Source: Clostridia bacterium
GTDB taxonomy: Bacteria > Bacillota_A > Clostridia > Oscillospirales > Acutalibacteraceae
DNA length: 8,283 nucleotides
Direction of reading: 5' to 3'
Assembly (NCBI GenBank): GCA_017445685.1
Contig: JAFSTS010000116.1
Coordinates: 1 to 8,283, forward strand
In this document: positions 1 through 6,106 of the stretch, in pieces
Position numbering within the stretch: position 1 is the first letter of the stretch
Layout: the number at the start of each line of letters is the position of its first letter
Translations under genes and position numbers: made by a program
The notes under the pieces: generated by a model
What the model was told of the DNA's origin: nothing
The model's input: only the letters and a program-made list of their open reading frames with translations
Database searches by the model: none

Positions 1-2
1 AG

Positions 3-80
3 GAAACTAAAAAAAATGAAGTCGCAGCCGGCAAAAAAGAGCCGACTGCCGCAAAACAAAAAAAGACAATTTTCTTATAG
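3..80 (+). pseudogene. DUF2953 (YtfI-like) protein, upstream frame fragment, 5' truncated
   Basis: This is the tail of an open frame that enters from the left edge and stops at TAG 78-80. It encodes about 25 residues, nearly all Lys, Glu, Ala, Gln and Thr (it starts ETKKNEVAAGKK). DUF2953 proteins usually have a lysine-rich linker between an N-terminal membrane/beta segment and a C-terminal helical part, and this fragment looks like that linker. The matching C-terminal part continues in the -1 frame, which is open from base 20 to 523. I therefore infer that the two pieces are one gene broken by a frameshift near the A run at 58-64. The shift could be a real mutation, a sequencing or assembly error, or programmed slippage. 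The N-terminal part of the gene lies outside the window. Confidence 0.55.
59..65 (+). other. A AAA AAG slippery heptamer at the DUF2953 frame break
   Basis: In the incoming frame the codons are CAA (57-59), AAA (60-62) and AAG (63-65), so bases 59-65 form A_AAA_AAG. This is the classic bacterial -1 frameshift heptamer known from E. coli dnaX. A -1 shift here leads exactly into the frame that carries the rest of the protein, and the zero-frame stop lies 13 bases downstream. I see neither a strong upstream SD-like stimulator nor a convincing downstream hairpin, so an indel in the homopolymer is at least as likely. Confidence 0.4.
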
Positions 81-112
81 AGTTTTACCATAACAGCGGC
101 TTTTCTCAGACG

Positions 113-523
113 GTGAAGCTAATTAAAGATATAGCCGATATTGTAAAAAAGTACTTAGGCAGCCTGTTTATTAAACATCTTGTTGTCAGCGAACTGTTTC
201 TTGAGATGATCGTTGCAGGAGACGACAGCGCCGATACCGGCGAAAAATTCGGAAAAATCTCCGCCGCAGTTTATCCGTCGCTTGCATTTCTTTTTTCAAA
301 GCTGAAAATCAGAAAAAGAAATATCGTTCTTCGACCTGATTTCCTTGCTGAAAAAAGCGCTGCGAAGTTTCGTGTAAAAATCAGGTTTAAACCGTTCTGG
401 CTGCTAAACAGCACAATATATGCGGCATTGAAACTGCTTGTTCAGTTTATCAATATTTCTGCCGTCAACAGTAAGGCAAGAAGTACAAAGCAGAAATTCG
501 TAAAAAAATCAACTGAGGAATGA
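113..523 (+). CDS. DUF2953 family protein (YtfI-like), C-terminal part
   Basis: The encoded 136 residues resemble the C-terminal half of DUF2953 proteins. The landmark is the stretch around residues 34-55, containing IVAGDDSADT and then AAVYPSLAFL, which matches the family's pattern of a beta strand, Asp-Asp-Ala-Asp and a hydrophobic helix. The function of DUF2953 is unknown; Bacillus ytfI lies next to ytfJ (gerW), and a gerW gene follows here after one intervening gene. GTG 113 is the only possible start in this frame, but no Shine-Dalgarno sequence precedes it. The frame is open back to base 20 with family-like sequence (NFLIEFYHNSGFSQ just before the GTG). GTG 113 is therefore probably not a true start, and this is more likely the downstream part of a frameshifted gene. 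Its stop TGA overlaps the downstream ATG at 520 (ATGA). Confidence 0.7.
   Translation: MKLIKDIADIVKKYLGSLFIKHLVVSELFLEMIVAGDDSADTGEKFGKISAAVYPSLAFLFSKLKIRKRNIVLRPDFLAEKSAAKFRVKIRFKPFWLLNSTIYAALKLLVQFINISAVNSKARSTKQKFVKKSTEE
515..519 (+). promoter_or_regulatory. Ribosome binding site deciding the lipase start
   Basis: GAGGA directly abuts ATG 520, which is too close for initiation there, but its GAGG core sits 7 bases before ATG 526 and 13 before ATG 532. The spacing favours ATG 526. The site lies inside the end of the DUF2953 frame, which suggests coupled translation. Confidence 0.6.
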
Positions 524-525
524 AT

Positions 526-2073
526 ATGAAAATGAAAAGGATTTTTTATAAAATATTATCGTTGATGATGAGCTTCGTTTTACTGCTGAGCGCGCTGTAC
601 CTGAACGCCTATGCGTCACAGGACGAGGTTATTTACGGCGTGTTAAGAAACGGTGTTGTCAGCGATTACAAATACAGTGACGAATATTTTTCAAGAGATT
701 CCTATACATATTTCAGCGATCTTGCCCTGATCTCGCTTCATTTTGCCATGTCGGTTATGTATAATCCGAACGGCGCAAGGAGAAGTATTCCTCATCAGCG
801 TGTGCCGGAAGCCGGAATTGAATTTCTTCATAACCTCGGCTACGACACAGTTATTGACTATGGCTACAGGAATCGATGCACGATCGACGGCATTGCGTGT
901 ACGATAGGTCAAAAGAATATTGATAAAAACGATGAAACGATAATTGCGCTTGGTATTCGCGGAAGCGACTACGACTGGGAATGGGGCGGCAATTTCAAAA
1001 TCGGTACAGGTATCGAGCACGAAGGTTTTTCAAAGGCGAAGGATGAAACTCTTAAATGCCTTGCCGACTTCATTAAATTGAGAAAAGACACCTTCAATTC
1101 CGATGTCAAGCTTTGGATAACCGGCTATTCGCGTTCTGCCGCCGCAGGTAATCTTCTTGCCGCTGCAATAGACAACAATTCCGTTGATGCAGGTTACGAC
1201 TTCGAAGCGAAAAATGTTTATGCCTATGTTTTCGAAGCTCCGGGCAGCTCGCGCGCAGATGACGCGAAAGGTGAAGCTTACGGCAATATTTTCAATGTAG
1301 TAAACCCCATCGACATTGTTCCGAGGTTTGTTCCGAAACAGTGGGGATACAGCCGCTACGGAAAAGATATCCTTTTGCCGTCGCTTGAAAACAACGAGGA
1401 TTATGACATTCTCAGGTCAAAAATGGAAAAAGAGTATAAGTCGATTTCGAACATGACATACTACGAAAATTTCTGTTTTTATCAGCCAAAAAGCTTTAAC
1501 GATGTTCTTTACAGCATAATAAATTCATCTTCCGGCAAAGCGCTCGATCCCTTTAAGGTGAATGAATCCATCGGACAAGGAGCATTTCTTGACGGTCTTA
1601 TTGAGATGCTTGCAAATGAGGTGATTAAATCTCCGCAAAATTACGAGGATAATTATCAGAATTTCCTTGTAAAACTCCTGTCGGCTGTGATTACTAATAA
1701 TTCAAATCTTGTTTTTACCTTTGATGTCAACGAGCTTCTGTCTGATTTATTCAGTTTTTGTCAGACAAATATTGTAAATCTTTTCTTACATCCCATGAAG
1801 TTTTCCGATTCTCTCAGGCGGTTGCTTGCCGAATACCTTACGGAAAATCTGAATGTCAAGAATATTTACTATCCCGAAGGTATAACATCTGAAGAATACT
1901 ATGATCTGCTGGGCGAAGTCGATGATTTCCTGTTTGCATTTCTCAGGCATCCCGACTATGCTTATACGACTTATAAATATTTGACAAACAAAAGCCCTGA
2001 TGGTGATCTTGCGTGCTTTATTCCGCACTATCAGGAAGTCGAGCTTGCCTGGATGCGCGCGCTCGACGAATAG
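526..2073 (+). CDS. Secreted lipase class 3-like alpha/beta hydrolase
   Basis: This is a 515-residue predicted exported hydrolase. A signal peptide is visible: a basic start (MKMKRIFYK), a hydrophobic core at about residues 9-26 and a likely AYA|S cleavage after residue 30. There is no lipobox cysteine. The nucleophile elbow is GYSRS, with Ser202 following the strand KLWIT. Asp263 in NPIDIVP is the likely acid, and His501 in PHYQEVELAWM near the C-terminus is the likely base. These three motifs, in this order, are typical of a group of Firmicutes lipase-family proteins of 350-550 residues. Serine replaces the usual last Gly of GxSxG. The substrate is unknown; lipid or another ester is inferred from the fold. 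ATG 526 is chosen from the ribosome binding site; ATG 520 would add two residues. The gene is packed against DUF2953 and lies 58 bases before gerW, which suggests co-transcription and perhaps an envelope or spore role. Confidence 0.82.
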   Translation: MKMKRIFYKILSLMMSFVLLLSALYLNAYASQDEVIYGVLRNGVVSDYKYSDEYFSRDSYTYFSDLALISLHFAMSVMYNPNGARRSIPHQRVPEAGIEFLHNLGYDTVIDYGYRNRCTIDGIACTIGQKNIDKNDETIIALGIRGSDYDWEWGGNFKIGTGIEHEGFSKAKDETLKCLADFIKLRKDTFNSDVKLWITGYSRSAAAGNLLAAAIDNNSVDAGYDFEAKNVYAYVFEAPGSSRADDAKGEAYGNIFNVVNPIDIVPRFVPKQWGYSRYGKDILLPSLENNEDYDILRSKMEKEYKSISNMTYYENFCFYQPKSFNDVLYSIINSSSGKALDPFKVNESIGQGAFLDGLIEMLANEVIKSPQNYEDNYQNFLVKLLSAVITNNSNLVFTFDVNELLSDLFSFCQTNIVNLFLHPMKFSDSLRRLLAEYLTENLNVKNIYYPEGITSEEYYDLLGEVDDFLFAFLRHPDYAYTTYKYLTNKSPDGDLACFIPHYQEVELAWMRALDE

Positions 2074-2131
2074 AATAATAAGGTTTCTTATTTTTATAAT
2101 AATTTATATTTCCAGCAAAGGAGAATACATT

Positions 2132-2560
2132 ATGAAAAATCAATCTGCTTCATCAATGGTAGGTACTACGATTGAAAAAATCAAGGATCTTATCGACACG
2201 AGCACGATCATCGGAGATCCTATCAAAGTATCCGAAAAGGTGACCGTCATACCGATTTGTTCCGTTAAATACGGCTTTGCTTCGGGAGGCTCGGATTTTT
2301 CCGGCAAGGCAAACAGGGATGATCTTTTCGGCGGAGCAGGGGGCGCAGGCGTTACGATAAACCCCGTGGCTTTCCTCGTTGTCAATGATGATGTTGTCAC
2401 TGTAAAGAACATTGGCTTTGACGCCGAGGGACCGCTTGAGAAAGCTGTCAATATGGTGCCGGATATTTTCAACACAGTCACTCTGCTTGCCGACAAGTTT
2501 ATGAAAGACAGGGATGTTGAAAAACAGGTTGATGAAGCAATAGAAAATATTGAAGACTGA
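2132..2560 (+). CDS. gerW: GerW family sporulation protein (YtfJ)
   Basis: This 142-residue protein matches the GerW/YtfJ family closely. The N-terminal helix leads to DTSTIIGDPI (residues 22-31). A strand with VTVIPICSVKYGFASGGSDF follows at about residues 37-56, then a glycine-rich loop (GGAGGAG, 67-73) and INPVAFLVV (76-84). The C-terminal third (from about 100) is a charged amphipathic helix. In Bacillus, YtfJ is a forespore-expressed inner spore membrane protein needed for normal germination and lysozyme response; its biochemical activity is not established. Length is typical. ATG 2132 follows a strong AAAGGAG (2117-2123) at 8 bases. An extension upstream in this frame is open but reads as low-complexity sequence through the intergenic gap and lacks a better ribosome site. 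The presence of gerW with dacF supports a spore-forming lineage. Confidence 0.93.
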   Translation: MKNQSASSMVGTTIEKIKDLIDTSTIIGDPIKVSEKVTVIPICSVKYGFASGGSDFSGKANRDDLFGGAGGAGVTINPVAFLVVNDDVVTVKNIGFDAEGPLEKAVNMVPDIFNTVTLLADKFMKDRDVEKQVDEAIENIED

Positions 2561-2574
2561 TTTTTTTATCATTT

Positions 2575-2595
2575 CCTGCATATTTATTATGCAGG
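2575..2595 (+). promoter_or_regulatory. Perfect inverted repeat touching the dacF ribosome binding site
   Basis: CCTGCAT (2575-2581) and ATGCAGG (2589-2595) form a 7-bp stem with a 7-base AT loop; a T2574-G2596 wobble could extend it. The right arm covers the first G residues of the dacF Shine-Dalgarno sequence (GGTGG, 2595-2599). There is no T tract downstream, so it is not an intrinsic terminator. It could modulate dacF translation or RNA stability, or be an operator; this is inference. Confidence 0.4.
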
Positions 2596-2599
2596 GTGG
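2595..2599 (+). promoter_or_regulatory. Ribosome binding site deciding the dacF start
   Basis: GGTGGTGAT (2595-2603) matches the GGAGGTGAT consensus with one mismatch. The GGTGG core is only 3 bases from TTG 2603 but 9 bases from TTG 2609, so the second TTG fits better. No ATG or GTG in frame is available near here. Confidence 0.5.
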
Positions 2600-2608
2600 T
2601 GATTGGCT

Positions 2609-3730
2609 TTGCTAAAAAAAGCAGTTTTTATTTTGATTTTAATTTTTGCGTTTTCACCGGTCGTTTACGCTGTTGATACATCTGCGTCGTGCGCTGTTCT
2701 CATGGAAGCACAGTCCGGCGAAGTGATTTATCAAAAAAATGCTAACACAAGGCGTTCCATGGCAAGCACAACGAAAATAATGACGAGCCTGCTTGCGCTT
2801 GAAAACGCCGATTTGAAGCAGGAGTTTAAAGTTTCGGAAGATATGCTGAAAGTCGAGGGTACATCAATGGGACTTCTCGACGGCGATCTTGTCAGCTTTG
2901 AAGATCTCGTTTTCGGTATGCTTTTGCAGTCCGGAAACGATGCGGCGAATGTTACGGCAATAAAGCTTGCCGGCAGTGTTGAAGATTTTGCAGCGATGAT
3001 GAATGAACGCGCAAGACAAATAGGCATGGAAAACACAAACTTCGTGACTCCGTCGGGACTTGACGATGATGATCATTATTCCACCGCTTACGACATGGCT
3101 CTTCTTGCGCGGGAAGCAATCAAAAATGCTGATTTTAAAAAGATTTGTTCCATGCCCTCCGCCCGTATCTCGTATGGCAATCCGCCCTATATGAGAACTT
3201 TGACGAATCATAACAAGCTTCTTAATTCCTGCGAGGGATGTTTCGGAATAAAAACCGGGTTTACGAAAAAAAGCGGCAGATGCCTTGTCAGCGCGTGTGA
3301 AAGAAACGGAGTTACCCTTATCTGTGTGACTCTTAACGATCCAAACGATTGGTATGACCATAAAATGATGTACGATTACGGTTTTTCGAAAGCTTCGGCA
3401 AAACCGCTTGAAACTTCAGATTATACCTTGCCCGTAGCAGGCGGAAAAAGCGACAGAGTCCGCTGCGTAATGCAGTTTGAACCAACACTTGCCGCAACGG
3501 ATTTGAGCAAAGTCAGATCAAAAGTGTTTCTCAAACCTCGGCTTTTTGCTCCTGTGAAGGAGGGCGAATATGTCGGCAGAGTTGAGTTTTATATTGGTGA
3601 CAAAAACATATTGACCGTTCCGCTTGCGGCGGAAAAAAGCGTTGAGGCAAGGGAGCGGATAATACAAAAGGAGCAGTCTCAAAAAGAAAGCTTCAAAGAA
3701 AAACTGAAAAAATATTTTATGTTAAGGTGA
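2609..3730 (+). CDS. dacF: D-alanyl-D-alanine carboxypeptidase (DacF/PBP5 type)
   Basis: This is a low-molecular-weight penicillin-binding protein that removes the terminal D-Ala of peptidoglycan stem peptides outside the membrane. Numbering from TTG 2609 (373 residues), a signal peptide (LLKKAVFILILIF...) ends near VYA|V at about residue 21. All three serine-peptidase S11 motifs are present: STTK at 53-56 (nucleophile Ser53, Lys56), SGN at 108-110 and KTG at 215-217. A PBP5 C-terminal beta domain occupies about 270-345. The last 20 residues are a basic amphipathic helix (KESFKEKLKKYFMLR) of the kind that anchors these enzymes to the membrane. In Bacillus, DacF acts in the forespore and lowers spore cortex cross-linking. 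The position right after gerW supports the DacF assignment over the vegetative DacA, but sequence alone does not separate them with certainty. TTG 2603 is an alternative start. Confidence 0.93.
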   Translation: MLKKAVFILILIFAFSPVVYAVDTSASCAVLMEAQSGEVIYQKNANTRRSMASTTKIMTSLLALENADLKQEFKVSEDMLKVEGTSMGLLDGDLVSFEDLVFGMLLQSGNDAANVTAIKLAGSVEDFAAMMNERARQIGMENTNFVTPSGLDDDDHYSTAYDMALLAREAIKNADFKKICSMPSARISYGNPPYMRTLTNHNKLLNSCEGCFGIKTGFTKKSGRCLVSACERNGVTLICVTLNDPNDWYDHKMMYDYGFSKASAKPLETSDYTLPVAGGKSDRVRCVMQFEPTLAATDLSKVRSKVFLKPRLFAPVKEGEYVGRVEFYIGDKNILTVPLAAEKSVEARERIIQKEQSQKESFKEKLKKYFMLR

Positions 3731-3734
3731 TACA

Positions 3735-4478
3735 ATGGCTGATTCGAATATCAGACTTCAAAAATTCCTGTCCGAAAGTGGCGTTGCTTCCAGGAGAAAA
3801 TCCGAGGAGCTTATTGCCGAGGGCAAGGTAAGAGTAAACGGCAGGGTGGCTTCCATTGGAGATAAAGTAAATCCGAGGAGAGATACTGTCACAGTAAGCG
3901 GCAAAAAGATCGTCCGAAAAAAAGGCAAATCATACATAATGCTTCACAAGCCGAGAGGTTTTATTACCACTATGAACGATGAGCTTGGCAGAAAGTGCGT
4001 CAGCCGGCTTGTTGAAGATTTTCCCGAAAGGATCTATCCTGTCGGAAGGCTTGACAAAGATTCCGAAGGTTTACTGATTTTGACAAATGACGGTGAATTT
4101 TCAAACGCTTTGACTCATCCTGCAAAGCATGTCCCAAAGACATACAGAGTGACAGTCAGAGAAAATGTTACGGAAGATCAGTTGGCAAAGCTGACGGAAT
4201 CCATGATGATAGACGGCTATAAAACTGCTCCTGCCGATGTTAAGATACTTCTCAAAGAGCCGACGAGGACGGTTATGGAGATGATTCTTTACGAGGGAAG
4301 AAACAGGCAGATACGAAAAATGTGCGAACAGGTAGGTCTTACGGTCATCCGGCTCAAAAGAACAGCCGTTGGATCGATCAAACTCGGTATGCTTCAAACG
4401 GGAAAGTGGAGAGAGCTGACAGATGACGAAGTTCATAAGCTTGCTTCATCTGCCGGACTGTCGATGAAAAACAAATAG
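3735..4478 (+). CDS. rluB: 23S rRNA pseudouridine synthase, RsuA/RluB family
   Basis: This 247-residue enzyme isomerises a uridine in rRNA to pseudouridine. An N-terminal S4 RNA-binding domain spans about residues 5-50 (IRLQKFLSESGVASRRKSEE). The catalytic RsuA-like domain follows, with the signature VGRLDKDSEGLLILTNDG at 103-120 and catalytic Asp107. The C-terminal EGRNRQIRKMCEQVG (about 195-209) is the other family hallmark. Length and the S4 domain fit RluB, which in E. coli modifies U2605 of 23S rRNA; RsuA or RluE specificity cannot be fully excluded from sequence. Only 4 bases separate it from the dacF stop. Its Shine-Dalgarno AAGGTG (3724-3729) contains the last bases of dacF, so translation is probably coupled. 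Confidence 0.93.
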   Translation: MADSNIRLQKFLSESGVASRRKSEELIAEGKVRVNGRVASIGDKVNPRRDTVTVSGKKIVRKKGKSYIMLHKPRGFITTMNDELGRKCVSRLVEDFPERIYPVGRLDKDSEGLLILTNDGEFSNALTHPAKHVPKTYRVTVRENVTEDQLAKLTESMMIDGYKTAPADVKILLKEPTRTVMEMILYEGRNRQIRKMCEQVGLTVIRLKRTAVGSIKLGMLQTGKWRELTDDEVHKLASSAGLSMKNK

Positions 4479-4488
4479 AGGAAAGACT

Positions 4489-4857
4489 ATGTATTTTTTT
4501 AAACCTATTGCTTTAAATGAAGAAAAAAAGAACATTAACGGTGTTCGTGAATGTGTTTTTAAGTACGAAGGCTATGATTCGGACAAGCTTGCCGGAGGGT
4601 GCGTCGGGGAGATAAAAGGCAATTATGTCTATGTGACGGAAATAGATTTTCCCGAGGACAAGCCTGATTTTTGTGAGGGACTTATTCGCGCCGCGCTCAA
4701 TTACGGAGCAAACAGGGGAGCATATATGGCTCGGTGCGGATGCGAAAACGCAGTAAAAATTCTGGAGCTTATGCGCTTTGAAAAAACAGACGGCGGCTTT
4801 TATGAGGGGGACATCCCGACTCTTCTTGCAGGAACCTGCTCAGGCTGCGCAAAGTGA
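4489..4857 (+). CDS. Hypothetical cysteine-rich protein, possibly GNAT-like fold
   Basis: I do not recognise this 122-residue protein by name. It has no signal peptide or membrane segment. The pattern from residue 37 onward is a strand with GGCVGEIKG, a strand NYVYVTEIDF, an amphipathic helix with FCEGLIRAALNYGANRGA, a short strand, then AVKILELMRFEKTDGGFYEGD. This vaguely recalls the strand 4 / helix 3 / strand 5 / helix 4 part of GNAT acetyltransferases, where the final LMRFEK resembles the usual LGF turn. A clear acetyl-CoA P-loop (Q/RxxGxG/A) is missing, so it would be a degenerate member at best. There are seven cysteines (22, 38, 62, 83, 85, 117, 120), including CGC and a C-terminal CSGC, which might bind metal or form disulfides. 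AGAGGA (4477-4482), overlapping the rluB stop, serves ATG 4489 at 6 bases, so it is co-transcribed with rluB. Confidence 0.8.
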   Translation: MYFFKPIALNEEKKNINGVRECVFKYEGYDSDKLAGGCVGEIKGNYVYVTEIDFPEDKPDFCEGLIRAALNYGANRGAYMARCGCENAVKILELMRFEKTDGGFYEGDIPTLLAGTCSGCAK

Positions 4858-4866
4858 TTCATGACC

Positions 4867-4895
4867 TTGACTAAAAAGACCATATTTGGTATAAT
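4867..4895 (+). promoter_or_regulatory. Sigma-A promoter of the yicC-remA-gmk-rpoZ-priA operon
   Basis: A -35 box TTGACT (4867-4872; five of six consensus bases) is separated by exactly 17 bases from a perfect -10 TATAAT (4890-4895). A TGG right before the -10 (4887-4889) gives an extended TGn element. Transcription would start near 4902, leaving a leader of about 29 bases before TTG 4931. The leader is too short for a riboswitch. The site lies in the only inter-operon gap in the right half of the window. Confidence 0.85.
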
Positions 4896-4918
4896 GAAAT
4901 TTAAATGATTGACTGTTT

Positions 4919-4922
4919 GGAG
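4919..4922 (+). promoter_or_regulatory. Ribosome binding site deciding the yicC start
   Basis: GGAG (4919-4922) overlaps the possible GTG start at 4922, so it cannot serve that codon. It lies 8 bases before TTG 4931, which starts the protein at MVKSMTGYGRG, matching the usual N-terminus of the family. Confidence 0.75.
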
Positions 4923-4930
4923 TGATAAAT

Positions 4931-5809
4931 TTGGTTAAAAGTATGACCGGCTACGGCAGAGGTCAGCAGACAATAGAGAATATGAATATCACTGTCGAAG
5001 TGAAGAGCGTAAATCACAGATATTTCGAGTTCAGCGCGAGAACACCGAGGCAGTATATGTTTCTTGAAGAAAAGCTAAAAAGCTTCTTCGGGCAAAACAT
5101 TTCAAGGGGCAAGGTGGAATGCTTCGTAACGATACAGGTTCTTGAAGCGGAGGATTACACAGTCAGCGTCAACCATGCGATTGCAAAAGGATATCTTGAT
5201 GCTTTCGGCCAGCTTCGTGACACCTACGGCTTGACTGACGATGTAAGCGTGATCTCTCTTGCAAAATTCAACGATGTTCTTATCGTGGAAAAGAATGAGG
5301 AAGATCAGGATAAAATCTGGAACGCTGTTTTACCTGTTGCGCAGGAAGCGGTTAAGTCTATTGTTGAAATGCGTCTTAAAGAGGGCGAAAAACTCAAAGA
5401 CGATATTTTGTCCCGAATAGATATAATTGCCGAGGATGTAAAATATATTGAAAAGCGTTCTCCCGAAACGGTCAAAGAATATACTCAAAAGCTTCTTGCC
5501 AGAATGAACGAAGTTCTCGAAAGCGTCAATGTTGACGAGCAGAGAATTTTGACGGAAGCCGCCATATATGCCGATAAGATCGCTGTCGCAGAGGAGACGG
5601 TCAGGCTGATGAGCCACATGGGACAGCTTAAAGACCTGTTTTTATCAAACGAGCCTGTCGGCAGGAAAATGGATTTCATCGTTCAGGAGATGAACAGGGA
5701 AGCCAACACAATAGGCTCCAAGGCTCAGGATGTTGATATTGCCAAAAAAGTTGTCAACATCAAGTCGGAAATCGAAAAAATCAGAGAACAGATCCAGAAC
5801 ATAGAGTAG
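4931..5809 (+). CDS. yicC: YicC/YloC family endoribonuclease
   Basis: This 292-residue protein is full length for the family (about 290). The N-terminus reads MVKSMTGYGRG, followed by VEVKSVNHRYFEF at residues 22-34, both signatures of the YicC N-terminal domain (about 1-155). The C-terminal DUF1732 domain carries GRKMDFIVQEMNREANTIGS (244-263) and ends in a charged helix. A central coiled-coil-like region lies at about 155-200. E. coli YicC takes part in degradation of the small RNA RyhB, and Bacillus YloC has been described as a metal-dependent endoribonuclease, so a cytoplasmic RNase is likely; target RNAs here are unknown. TTG 4931 is preferred over GTG 4922 on ribosome-site spacing and family alignment. 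It is the first gene after a strong promoter, 15 bases before remA. Confidence 0.94.
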   Translation: MVKSMTGYGRGQQTIENMNITVEVKSVNHRYFEFSARTPRQYMFLEEKLKSFFGQNISRGKVECFVTIQVLEAEDYTVSVNHAIAKGYLDAFGQLRDTYGLTDDVSVISLAKFNDVLIVEKNEEDQDKIWNAVLPVAQEAVKSIVEMRLKEGEKLKDDILSRIDIIAEDVKYIEKRSPETVKEYTQKLLARMNEVLESVNVDEQRILTEAAIYADKIAVAEETVRLMSHMGQLKDLFLSNEPVGRKMDFIVQEMNREANTIGSKAQDVDIAKKVVNIKSEIEKIREQIQNIE

Positions 5810-5824
5810 ATCCGGAGGTCAAAA

Positions 5825-6106
5825 ATGAAGCTAATCAATATCGGCTTTGGCAACATGGTAAATTCCGACAGGATACTTGCCGTTGTCAGCCCGGAGTCAG
5901 CTCCGATAAAGCGTATGATACAGGAGTGCAAGGAAAACGGATCTCTTATCGACGCAACTCACGGCAGAAGAACGAGAGCAGTTATTATTGCCGACAACGA
6001 CAATGTGATATTGTCTTATCTTCAGCCTGAAACCGTTGCGGCAAGACTTAACGGCACTGCCGAAGGATCGATCTTTGAAAATCCGGAGGAAGATGAAGAT
6101 GAATAA
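5825..6106 (+). CDS. remA: RemA-like DNA-binding regulator (DUF370)
   Basis: The 93-residue protein shows the DUF370/RemA pattern from end to end: INIGFGNMV at 4-12, a conserved Arg16, [13 protein letters not shown] (20-32), [13 protein letters not shown] (43-55) and a strand with NVILS. The acidic tail (ENPEEDEDE) is variable in the family. In Bacillus subtilis, RemA forms a ring-shaped oligomer that wraps DNA and activates biofilm matrix and osmoprotection genes; targets in this organism are unknown. ATG 5825 follows a strong GGAGGT (5814-5819) at 5 bases. The 3' end overlaps the start of gmk by 8 bases, and the gmk ribosome site is inside its acidic-tail codons. Confidence 0.94.
   Translation: MKLINIGFGNMVNSDRILAVVSPESAPIKRMIQECKENGSLIDATHGRRTRAVIIADNDNVILSYLQPETVAARLNGTAEGSIFENPEEDEDE
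6085..6090 (+). promoter_or_regulatory. Ribosome binding site of gmk inside remA
   Basis: GGAGGA lies within the codons for the acidic tail of RemA. It is 2 bases from ATG 6093 but 8 bases from ATG 6099, so ATG 6099 is the likely gmk start and the protein begins [15 protein letters not shown]. Confidence 0.75.

Noticed and set aside
93..137. Possible downstream stimulatory structure (CGGCT at 97-101 with AGCCG at 133-137) for frameshifting
   Set aside because: Only 5 bp with a loop of about 31 bases and more than 30 bases from the heptamer; too weak and too distant to support programmed frameshifting.
691..1020. Minus-strand open frame opposite the lipase gene
   Set aside because: Shadow of the lipase coding frame, with no ribosome site or recognisable domain.
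2077..2095. AATAAG-GTTT-CTTATT hairpin followed by TTT, a possible terminator after the lipase gene
   Set aside because: The stem is only 6 bp with a single G-C pair and the T run is short, so it is too weak to call. The downstream gene gerW has no convincing promoter of its own.
2095..2100. Perfect TATAAT upstream of gerW
   Set aside because: No -35-like hexamer lies 16-18 bases upstream (bases around 2072-2077 read AGAATA) and there is no TG extension. The gap is very AT-rich, so a chance match is likely. I also saw no clear sigma-F, -G or -E element.
2000..2131. N-terminal extension of GerW back to base 2000
   Set aside because: It overlaps the lipase coding region, the extra residues are not GerW-like, and a strong AAAGGAG precedes ATG 2132 at ideal spacing.
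2589..2615. Eight-codon mini-ORF (ATG 2589 to TAA 2613) overlapping the dacF start
   Set aside because: It has no ribosome site of its own and its codons are the dacF Shine-Dalgarno region; most likely chance.
6036..6098. N-terminal extension of guanylate kinase inside remA
   Set aside because: The extra 21 residues precede the family's normal start and come from the remA codons; GGAGGA at 6085-6090 points to ATG 6099.
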